The translations under genes and the position numbers were made by a program. The notes beneath the pieces were generated by a model that was not told where the DNA came from, did not search any database, and saw only the letters and a list, made by a program, of their open reading frames with translations. From an uncultured Bacteroidota bacterium (lineage in GTDB: Bacteria; Bacteroidota; Rhodothermia; Rhodothermales; UBA10348), in contig CALBJU010000012.1 in assembly GCA_937893205.1 (NCBI GenBank), forward strand, positions 1 to 5,305: a stretch of DNA of 5,305 bases, read 5' to 3'. This document shows positions 1 to 5,305 of this stretch, piece by piece. Numbering within the stretch: the stretch's first letter is position 1; each line of letters starts with the position of its first letter.

Positions 1-42
1 CGTCAAGCAGCCCTACTCTCCGAAATAGGGTCCCATTCCGAA

Positions 43-107
43 GGCTGTTCTTATTGGACCGAGAAGGCTATTCGCATCTAGTCGACCGGCTGTTGTTTAT
101 ACAGACC
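43..107 (+). repeat. Three imperfect direct repeats, 22-23 bp period
   Basis: Three short units begin with GGCT at 43, 66 and 88. They read GGCTGTTC, GGCTATTC and GGCTGTTG, each followed within a few bases by AT and then by GACC (57-60, 84-87, 104-107). The first two share GAAGGCTRTTC (40-50 and 63-73, 10 of 11 identical). The spacing is close to two helical turns, which would suit a protein binding one DNA face, but the units are short and degenerate and may be chance. Confidence 0.3.
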
Positions 108-121
108 TTTAGACTTAATGT
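93..121 (+). promoter_or_regulatory. Weak sigma70-like promoter candidate
   Basis: TTGTTT at 93-98 and TAATGT at 116-121 are separated by 17 bp, the optimal spacing, and lie about 110 bp before the ThuA start codon. Each hexamer matches only half of its consensus, so this is just the best candidate I could find by eye. The -35 overlaps the third direct repeat. If the organism is a Bacteroidota relative, this consensus would not apply. Confidence 0.15.
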
Positions 122-216
122 ATCGGCCGACGCTATCGTATTGAGTGTCGATGCACCCATCCAGACACGGTCCGTTCAGACGCAGCCTACCCCCGCGCAA
201 TCGTCTGACCCGCTTC

Positions 217-222
217 AAAGAG
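217..222 (+). promoter_or_regulatory. Shine-Dalgarno-like AAAGAG that supports the start at 231
   Basis: AAAGAG lies 8 nt before the ATG at 231. It is a partial match to AAGGAG but well spaced, and it supports choosing ATG 231 over the upstream TTG at 54. The next gene (1358) and the PadR gene (4981) show no comparable motif. Confidence 0.4.
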
Positions 223-230
223 AAAAAGTC

Positions 231-1322
231 ATGACGCGAACGCGCCCTATCAACCAATTCGTAAAGATCCCAAATCTGATTATTGCAATGTTTCTAATGT
301 TATCGTCCGTCATTTCCGCAGGATGCGGCGCTCAAGAGGCCCCACAAGAGGATAATCCGCATCTGGTGACCTACGAGGGCTCTGATGGTGCGGGCAATGG
401 AATGCACATCGTTTTTCTCGCCGGTGATCATGAATACCGCTCCGAGGAGATCTTGCCCGCCATGGCGCGCATACTTGCGCGAAATTTTGGCTTTAAGACG
501 AGCGTCTTCTTCACGCTGGACGAAGAAGGTTTTATTGAGCCCGGCAGTTCACGTATCGCTGGGCTCGAGGCCCTGAAAACGGCCGACCTGCTGGTCGTGG
601 GTCTACGCTTTCAGGATTTTCCGCATGAGGAAATGCAGCATATAGTGGATTACCTCGATCGAGGAGGCCCGATAGTAGGAATTCGAACATCGACGCACGC
701 ATTCAAGATTGAAGACGGTCCTTATGCCAAGTACTCCTTCGATTATGCGGGAGAGGAGTACGAGAAGGGCTTTGGACGCCAAGTTCTAGGTGAGACGTGG
801 GCTGGTCATTACGGCTCGAACCACAGACAAAGCTCGCTGATCTTGCCGACTGATGAGGAGGCCAATCACCCGATTCTTCGGGGTGTGAGCGACATTCATG
901 TTCAATCTGGTGGGTACGAAGCCCATCCGATGCCCGGGTCGGTCACGCTAGGTGTCGGTCAGGTTCTCAATGGCATGGAGGCCGATGCAGCACCCGATCC
1001 AGAAAAGGAATTGTTGCCTGTCGCCTGGACACGAACGTATGGGGCCGAGGATGGACGGGAGGGCCGGGTCTTCACGACCACACATGGTGCTTCTGAGGAT
1101 TTCGTGAATGATGGCTTCCGGCGAATGATGATCAACGCTGCCCTTTGGGCGGCTGGTCTGGAAGACGCAATAACCGCGGAGAACGATGTCGCTCTCATCG
1201 GTCCCTACAACCCTGTCACCTTCAGCTTCGGCGGCTACCGCCAGGGCGTCAGACCTTCCGATATGGCGGGTTGGGACACGCCGATCATGTCGACCGAGAA
1301 ATCAGTAGGTGAAGAGGAATAA
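231..1322 (+). CDS. ThuA-like domain lipoprotein
   Basis: This is a 363-residue exported protein of the ThuA family (trehalose-utilisation-type domain, class I glutamine amidotransferase-like fold). The start at 231 gives a lipoprotein signal: basic residues R3, R5 and K12, a hydrophobic core at about 13-28, then SAGC with Cys32 as the likely lipidated residue; the -3 Ser is not ideal. The ThuA domain runs from about 59 to 311. It begins with the first strand (HIVFLAGDHEYR, 59-70), continues with ADLLVVGLRF (118-127) and has the family signature GIRTSTHAF at 150-158. It ends with a conserved tail NPVTFSFGGYRQGVRPSD (327-344), which I recognise from PVC-type ThuA proteins. Cys32 is the only cysteine, so there is no amidotransferase-type nucleophile; the domain may bind sugar or act by another route. 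ThuA proteins are tied to disaccharide and ketosugar metabolism, but the true reaction is unknown. The stop lies 35 bp before the next lipoprotein gene, probably its operon and functional partner. Confidence 0.88.
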   Translation: MTRTRPINQFVKIPNLIIAMFLMLSSVISAGCGAQEAPQEDNPHLVTYEGSDGAGNGMHIVFLAGDHEYRSEEILPAMARILARNFGFKTSVFFTLDEEGFIEPGSSRIAGLEALKTADLLVVGLRFQDFPHEEMQHIVDYLDRGGPIVGIRTSTHAFKIEDGPYAKYSFDYAGEEYEKGFGRQVLGETWAGHYGSNHRQSSLILPTDEEANHPILRGVSDIHVQSGGYEAHPMPGSVTLGVGQVLNGMEADAAPDPEKELLPVAWTRTYGAEDGREGRVFTTTHGASEDFVNDGFRRMMINAALWAAGLEDAITAENDVALIGPYNPVTFSFGGYRQGVRPSDMAGWDTPIMSTEKSVGEEE

Positions 1323-1326
1323 CGCC

Positions 1327-1341
1327 AGGCCTCTGGGGCCT
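1327..1341 (+). other. Small GC-rich hairpin between the two lipoprotein genes
   Basis: AGGCC (1327-1331) can pair with GGCCT (1337-1341) around a 5-nt loop, just after the ThuA stop codon. No T-run follows, so it is not a convincing intrinsic terminator. It could tune mRNA stability or translation of the downstream gene, or be chance. Confidence 0.2.
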
Positions 1342-1357
1342 TGCCCGAAAAGTATAT

Positions 1358-4204
1358 ATGAAAGGATCTCTCGCCCGCATCGTTTTCCTGGCGATGCCGC
1401 TCACTATCCTGGCCTGCAGTGAACCGCTGGTGCCACTTCAGGAAGACGACCACATCGTGATCATCGGAAACGCTCTGGCAGATCGGATGCAGCACGATGG
1501 TTGGCTGGAAGCAACCCTTCAGGCGGCAGTTCCGGAACTCGAGCTGGTCATTCGAAATCACGGATTTTCGGGCGATCGAATCGAACACCGTCCCCGAAGC
1601 CGTGGCTTTGCTACGACGGACGAGCACCTCACACTTTCGAAGGCGGACGTCATTTTCGCGATGTTCGGCTACAATGAATCGTTCGACGAAGACCCTTCTG
1701 GATTCGGCGATAATCTGACGCAGTGGATCGACAGCACGCGGTCGAAAAATTACTCTGGAGACGGCGCACCCCGAATCGTGCTCTTCTCTCCCATTGCGCA
1801 CGAAGATCTGAACGATCCGAACCTACCCGACGGCACGGCGAGCAATGAGCGGCTCGAAGCCTACACGGCTGAAATGGAAACGGTCGCCGCTGCGAAGGGC
1901 GTCCCGTTTGTCAACCTGTTCGAAGCATCCCAGCGGCTCTACAGGAAAGCGAAAGCGCCGCTCACTATCAACGGCGTTCACCTCGGAAGTGAGGGTAACC
2001 GCCAGATCGCTGGAGTCATCGTCAAGTCATTATTGGGCCGCCGGCCCAGGACGCGTATCTCGAGGATTGAAGAGGTTCGTACTGCGGTGCTCGACAAAAA
2101 CTGGCACTGGTTCAATCGCTACCGCGCCACCGACGGTAACGACGTCTGGGGCGGCCGCTCTACCCTCGAATTCACCGACAATCAGACCAATTTTGTCGTC
2201 ATGCAGCGAGAGCTCGTGCAGCTCGACTACATGACAGCCAATCGCGATCCCGTAATTTGGGCAGCGGCCCGCGGAGAATCCCTGCAGGCAGACGATTCCG
2301 ATGTACCCGAGCCCATCGAAGTAATCTCGAACCTGGACGAGGAGCAACTTCAGAATGGCGTCAGCAAAACAGGCACGCTTGAGTACACGGATGCCGAGGA
2401 AGCGATATCGAAAATGCGGCTCCAAGAAGGACTCGAGGTGAATCTCTTCGCCTCGGAGGACATGTTTCCTGAACTCGTAAACCCGGTGCAGCTCGGCGTT
2501 GATACGCGAGGCCGTCTGTGGGCGGCAACCTGGGCGACGTATCCGAAATGGGAGCCAACCCGCGAGATGGACGATCGACTGTTGATCCTACCCGACGAAA
2601 ACCGTGACGGCGTGGCGGACACGGCAATCACGTTCGCATACGTTCATAATCCAACCGGTTTTGAGTTCTGGAATGGCGGTGTCATTGTAGCCTCGGTACC
2701 TGACCTGATTTACCTCAAGGACACGGACGGCGATGACGTAGCAGATGTTCGCATCCGAATCATGGGAGCCCTGGGCTCCGCGGACACCCATCACTCGGCG
2801 AACAACTTCTCTTACGGACCTGACGGTTTCATTTATTATCAGAGAGGCGTCTTCAACGTCTCAAATGTCGAGACCCCCTGGAGCACGAATCAGGAGTCCG
2901 ATACCTCAGGAATGTACCGGTTCAATCCGCGCACGTCTGAATTCAGTTTTCACGCTACCAATCCGCCGAACGCGCACGGTACCGCATTCGACTATTGGGG
3001 GTATCACTATGCAACCGACGCGACCGGCGGCCGCGCGTTTCAGGTAAAGCCCAACGCCGATGGCTCGTTCAGCATGCGAAAACTGCTTGAGAACACGGTA
3101 AGACCGGTTACATCGAGTGGAATACTCTCCAGCGCGCATCTACCGCCGAGCCTCGAGGGTAACTTCATCCTGTTGAACGTAATCGCCTTTCTGGGCATCA
3201 AGCAGTACACGCTGGACTTCGATACGCTCTCTGGCGATGTGAACGGTACAGAGACAACTGATCTTCTTGTATCCGGCGATCTGAATTTCCGGCCTTCTGA
3301 CTTTGAGATCGGCGACGATGGGGCGTTGTATGTCGCCGATTGGGCCAATGCGATCATTGGGCACATGCAGCACAACATCCGCGATCCCGCCCGAGATCAT
3401 GAACATGGTCGTATATACCGGATCAGTGCAACGGGACGCCCACTCTCAGAACATGTCGCCATCGACGGACAACCTATTGCTGATCTGTTGACGGTGCTCG
3501 AACATCCGGTCAACGGCATCAGGCAACGCGCCCGGGTGGAACTCTCGGAGCGAAATACCGATGAGGTGATGGCCGCACTCGAAACGTGGTTGGAGCAGTT
3601 CAGCCCAACTGATGCGACCGATGCACACCACCTGCTGGAAGGTCTCTGGCTACACCAACAGCACAATGTCATCAATCGGAATCTGCTCGATGTATTGCTC
3701 AGCTCGCCGGTGGCTCACGCCCGAATCGCGGCCAGAACTGTCGCACAGATGTGGGATCACGGCGCAGCCTCAGGGGCTGAATTGGCCCAGATGCAGGAAG
3801 CTGAAGCGGGATCTGATAATCCCGAGCCGGATGAAGATGCCATCGTGATCAGGACCGTTCCCGATGAAATGCGCTATGACATCCCCACATTCACGGTTCA
3901 AGCAGGTCAAGCGGTCAAGGTGTGGTTTGAGAACGAGGATTGGACACCGCACAACATCGTGGTCGGTGAACCTGGGTCGCTCAATGAAATTGGCGCGGCG
4001 GCAGACGCGCTTGGCGCCGACGGATTTGCGGCCGCGTTTATCCCCGAGACCGACAAGATTATCGCTGCTTCGAAGCTCCTCAGCTACCAGAAGTACGAAA
4101 TACTGGAGTTCACGGCCCCAATGGAGCCGGGAGATTACGACGTGCTCTGTACTTTCCCGGGACATCGAGTTACCATGAAAGCGGTGATGAGAGTCGAGAA
4201 GTAG
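1358..4204 (+). CDS. SGNH-like / PVC dehydrogenase-type propeller / azurin fusion lipoprotein
   Basis: This is a 948-residue envelope lipoprotein: hydrophobic signal at 5-19, lipobox ILAC with Cys20. Domain 1 (about 31-230) is SGNH-hydrolase-like. GNA replaces GDS at 37-39, Gly69 and Asn106 (GYNES) are present, and NGVH (205-208) keeps the His but has Asn for Asp. A linker (about 235-310, including NWHWFNRYRATDG at 248-260) is typical of PVC proteins with this domain. Domain 2 (about 355-690) is the glucose/sorbosone-dehydrogenase-like propeller of the family named 'membrane-bound dehydrogenase domain' (TIGR02604). It has calcium-loop-like DENRDGVAD (413-421) and DTDGDDVAD (455-463), HHSANNFSYGPDGFIYY (478-494) and the end signature FRPSDF...RDHEHGRIYRI (644-689). 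A short helical, HEAT-like part follows (about 700-800). Domain 3 (about 828-948) is an azurin-like cupredoxin with ligands His865, Cys931, His936 and Met940. No CxxCH heme motif exists. Likely role: periplasmic or surface oxidation or binding of a sugar-like compound, with electrons leaving through copper; the substrate is unknown. ATG 1358 lacks a clear Shine-Dalgarno but gives a good signal peptide. Confidence 0.88.
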   Translation: MKGSLARIVFLAMPLTILACSEPLVPLQEDDHIVIIGNALADRMQHDGWLEATLQAAVPELELVIRNHGFSGDRIEHRPRSRGFATTDEHLTLSKADVIFAMFGYNESFDEDPSGFGDNLTQWIDSTRSKNYSGDGAPRIVLFSPIAHEDLNDPNLPDGTASNERLEAYTAEMETVAAAKGVPFVNLFEASQRLYRKAKAPLTINGVHLGSEGNRQIAGVIVKSLLGRRPRTRISRIEEVRTAVLDKNWHWFNRYRATDGNDVWGGRSTLEFTDNQTNFVVMQRELVQLDYMTANRDPVIWAAARGESLQADDSDVPEPIEVISNLDEEQLQNGVSKTGTLEYTDAEEAISKMRLQEGLEVNLFASEDMFPELVNPVQLGVDTRGRLWAATWATYPKWEPTREMDDRLLILPDENRDGVADTAITFAYVHNPTGFEFWNGGVIVASVPDLIYLKDTDGDDVADVRIRIMGALGSADTHHSANNFSYGPDGFIYYQRGVFNVSNVETPWSTNQESDTSGMYRFNPRTSEFSFHATNPPNAHGTAFDYWGYHYATDATGGRAFQVKPNADGSFSMRKLLENTVRPVTSSGILSSAHLPPSLEGNFILLNVIAFLGIKQYTLDFDTLSGDVNGTETTDLLVSGDLNFRPSDFEIGDDGALYVADWANAIIGHMQHNIRDPARDHEHGRIYRISATGRPLSEHVAIDGQPIADLLTVLEHPVNGIRQRARVELSERNTDEVMAALETWLEQFSPTDATDAHHLLEGLWLHQQHNVINRNLLDVLLSSPVAHARIAARTVAQMWDHGAASGAELAQMQEAEAGSDNPEPDEDAIVIRTVPDEMRYDIPTFTVQAGQAVKVWFENEDWTPHNIVVGEPGSLNEIGAAADALGADGFAAAFIPETDKIIAASKLLSYQKYEILEFTAPMEPGDYDVLCTFPGHRVTMKAVMRVEK

Positions 4205-4230
4205 GAATTTCGATCGCACTCAGAACACGC

Positions 4231-4234
4231 AGGA
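4231..4234 (+). promoter_or_regulatory. Possible ribosome binding site of the SDR gene
   Basis: AGGA stands 10 nt before the ATG at 4245, in the 40-bp gap after the fusion-lipoprotein gene. The spacing is slightly long. No promoter or terminator is visible in the gap, which fits co-transcription with the upstream gene. Confidence 0.3.
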
Positions 4235-4244
4235 CCTGGCAGAT

Positions 4245-4883
4245 ATGAACGCTCTGATACTAGGAGCCACTGGGCTTGTGGGCTCTCATTGCCTTGGGTT
4301 GCTCCTCGAAGATCCGCGGTATGACCGCGTTTTCGCGCTGGTCAGACGATCGACCGGTATTGAGTCGGAAAAACTCAGAGAAGTACCCTTCGATCTCCGG
4401 GCGATCGAGACACTCTTGCCCACACGGTCCGTGGATCATGTTTTCTGCGCTTTTGGAACAACGATCAAGAAAGCAGGCAGCCAGGAGAAGATGCTTGAGA
4501 TCGACGTGGAAATCCCCTTTGCGGTGGCACGGCGCACGCACGGACTGGGAGCTACTCATTTCTCGCTCGTTTCTTCTCTGGGGGCGAACGCCTCGTCTCG
4601 AATATTCTACAGCCGCATCAAAGGCGAGCTGGAGAACATGATTTCGGCGCTGGGTTTTCAGTCCGTCGCTCTTTTCAGACCATCGGTCATTGGTGGAAAT
4701 CGTCCTGGTGATGCTCGTAGCGCAGAACGAATCGGCCAGTGGGCTATGACAATGCTGCCAAAAAAATGGCGCACCATTTCTGCTGAACGCATTGCCCGGG
4801 CCATGATCAATCAAGCTCACGATTCCGGGCCAGGAACGACGGTGATAGAGTCGGCTGGGATCTGGTCACTTTCAGATCACTGA
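4245..4883 (+). CDS. Atypical SDR, HTATIP2/TIP30-like NAD(P)-binding protein
   Basis: This 212-residue protein has a full Rossmann fold. It starts with a beta strand and the nucleotide-binding GATGLVG (7-13). VRR at 33-35 after the second strand suggests NADP preference. FGTT lies at 70-73, the VSSLGA strand at 109-114, YSRIK (122-126) gives the YxxxK pair of SDR enzymes, and RPSVIGGNR (145-153) follows. This order and the length of about 210 match the HTATIP2/TIP30 (CC3) branch of atypical SDRs, often annotated simply as NAD(P)H-binding oxidoreductase. There is no signal peptide or membrane segment, so it should be cytoplasmic. Substrates of bacterial members are mostly unknown and I infer none. 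It follows the fusion-lipoprotein gene by 40 bp on the same strand and may be co-transcribed, though a shared pathway is not evident. The assignment to an NAD(P)-binding SDR is strong; the subfamily call is from memory of motifs. Confidence 0.85.
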   Translation: MNALILGATGLVGSHCLGLLLEDPRYDRVFALVRRSTGIESEKLREVPFDLRAIETLLPTRSVDHVFCAFGTTIKKAGSQEKMLEIDVEIPFAVARRTHGLGATHFSLVSSLGANASSRIFYSRIKGELENMISALGFQSVALFRPSVIGGNRPGDARSAERIGQWAMTMLPKKWRTISAERIARAMINQAHDSGPGTTVIESAGIWSLSDH

Positions 4884-4885
4884 AC

Positions 4886-4953
4886 AAAAGCCCTGTTTGA
4901 TTCGGTTTTTACACAAAGTGAAACAATTCTTGTAGGGCTCGTAAAGGGCTTTT
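4886..4953 (+). repeat. 9-bp perfect inverted repeat in the SDR-padR intergenic region
   Basis: AAAAGCCCT (4886-4894) is exactly complementary to AGGGCTTTT (4945-4953), with 50 bp between. The 97-bp gap (4884-4980) holds no gene. A second AGGGCT copy sits at 4934-4939, and AGCCCC at 4955-4960 gives another pairing partner, so alternative hairpins are possible. It could be an operator or leader for the PadR gene, or chance in a short region. There is no clear intrinsic terminator: the T5 run at 4906-4910 has no GC stem before it. Confidence 0.3.
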
Positions 4954-4959
4954 CAGCCC
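4946..4959 (+). other. Short hairpin GGGCT-TTTC-AGCCC before padR
   Basis: A 5-bp stem (4946-4950 with 4955-4959) and 4-nt loop lie 21 bp before the PadR start codon. No T-run follows, so it is not a standard terminator. Its left arm overlaps the right arm of the longer inverted repeat, so the two structures exclude each other. Confidence 0.25.
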
Positions 4960-4980
4960 CGAAATCGCACCTCCCACGAA

Positions 4981-5305
4981 ATGAATCATCTGACGCGTTC
5001 TGAAGAGTACATCCTGCTTGCTGTTTGGAAACTGCAGGACGAGGCCTACACCCTGCCCATTCAGGAGCGGCTTTCCGAGATCTCTGGACGACCCTGGTCG
5101 CTGAGTTCTGTGTATGCCCCGCTGGAGAGGCTGGTCAAAAGAAACATGATCGATTCCAGCTTGAGTGAAGCGCGCGCGGAACGCGGTGGAAGACCCAAAC
5201 GAATTTACAAGCTGACCGATGACGGTCGGCAGGCCCTGCTTGAGATCCAGCGTGTCGGGCAAACGATGTGGGAAGGAATATCGGCTGCCGCTTTGCAGCG
5301 GGGGG
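4981..5305 (+). CDS. PadR-family transcriptional regulator, 3' end cut off
   Basis: The first 108 codons are present and the frame is open at the window end. The protein starts with helix EEYILLAVWKLQ (8-19). The PadR winged helix follows, with recognition-helix region SLSSVYAPLERLVKRNMI (40-57). The wing contains ERGGRPKRIYKLTDDGRQAL (67-86), where the RGGRPKR.Y.LT..G pattern is characteristic of the PadR family. ATG 4981 is the only usable start: upstream in frame there is no ATG, GTG or TTG before the stop at 4942-4944. It has no visible Shine-Dalgarno. PadR proteins are dimeric, usually repressors, and often control a neighbouring transporter or their own gene. Short PadR proteins of this type frequently precede FtsX/MacB-like ABC permease genes, but what follows here lies outside the window. 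The missing part should be only the C-terminal dimerisation helix. Confidence 0.85.
   Translation, partial: MNHLTRSEEYILLAVWKLQDEAYTLPIQERLSEISGRPWSLSSVYAPLERLVKRNMIDSSLSEARAERGGRPKRIYKLTDDGRQALLEIQRVGQTMWEGISAAALQRG

Larger units (their letters stand above)
1..230. other. Non-coding leader upstream of the ThuA gene
   Basis: No gene is supported here. The reading frame of the ThuA gene stays open to the window start and has an upstream TTG at 54, but the translation before the ATG at 231 resembles no protein I know and would bury the lipoprotein signal peptide about 60 residues inside the protein. The other two + frames close at 26-28 and 79-81, so a tail of an upstream gene cannot be excluded or shown. 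The stretch carries a set of short direct repeats (43-107) and a weak promoter candidate (93-121), and is probably the regulatory leader of the operon. Confidence 0.5.

Noticed and set aside
54..230. N-terminal extension of the ThuA gene from a TTG at 54
   Set aside because: It would place the lipoprotein signal peptide about 60 residues into the protein. The ATG at 231 has a Shine-Dalgarno-like motif and gives a normal signal peptide.
1235..1801. 188-residue open frame on the - strand
   Set aside because: It overlaps the end of the ThuA gene and the SGNH region, both with strong family motifs on the + strand. Its translation shows no recognisable domain.
1358..4204. Heme-binding cytochrome c site expected for this family
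   Set aside because: The whole 948-residue translation was scanned: it contains only two cysteines (20 and 931) and no CxxCH.
3770..4219. 149-residue open frame on the - strand
   Set aside because: It is the antisense shadow of the azurin domain, where the + strand has the complete copper-ligand motif.
4260..4820. 186-residue open frame on the - strand
   Set aside because: It lies fully opposite the SDR gene, whose GATGLVG and YxxxK motifs establish the + strand as coding.
4886..4912. Intrinsic terminator after the SDR gene
   Set aside because: There is a T5 run at 4906-4910 but no GC-rich stem immediately before it.
4909..5262. 117-residue open frame on the - strand
   Set aside because: It lies opposite the PadR gene, which has a clear winged-helix signature on the + strand.
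1..5305. CRISPR array, tRNA/rRNA gene or insertion sequence
   Set aside because: I saw no regularly spaced long repeats, cloverleaf-like segment, rRNA-like stretch or transposase-like translation in any part.

Overview
The window holds four genes, all on the + strand. Base composition looks moderate (a little above 50% GC by eye). The pairing of a ThuA-domain lipoprotein with a large SGNH/'membrane-bound dehydrogenase' lipoprotein is a hallmark of the Planctomycetes-Verrucomicrobia (PVC) group, and also occurs in Bacteroidota/Rhodothermota and related environmental lineages. Two lipobox signal peptides indicate export to a bacterial envelope. I cannot fix the phylum from the sequence. A PadR regulator of the type often seen in Acidobacteria, Gemmatimonadota and Rhodothermota keeps other assignments open.

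Layout. 1-230 is a non-coding leader with a weak promoter candidate and three imperfect direct repeats about 22-23 bp apart. 231-1322 encodes a lipoprotein with a ThuA-like domain. 1358-4204 encodes a 948-residue lipoprotein with three parts: an SGNH-hydrolase-like domain with a degenerate active site, a PVC-type six-bladed dehydrogenase-like propeller with a short helical tail, and a C-terminal azurin-like cupredoxin. 4245-4883 encodes a small atypical SDR of the HTATIP2/TIP30 type. 4884-4980 is an intergenic stretch with mutually exclusive pairing segments. 4981-5305 is the 5' part of a PadR-family repressor cut by the window end.

Working together. Genes 1-3 are separated by 35 and 40 bp and could form one transcription unit. 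The first two are likely partners at the cell envelope in handling a sugar or polyol, with the propeller as a putative oxidising or binding unit and the fused copper domain as its electron outlet. This is inferred from family membership and adjacency; no substrate can be read from the sequence. The third gene is cytoplasmic and its link to the first two is unclear. The PadR gene probably starts a new unit running past the window.

Most interesting point: in the large protein the usual C-terminal CxxCH cytochrome c of this family is absent. In its place is an azurin domain whose copper ligands (His865, Cys931, His936, Met940) have exactly the spacing of classical azurin. The protein has only two cysteines: the lipobox cysteine and the copper ligand.
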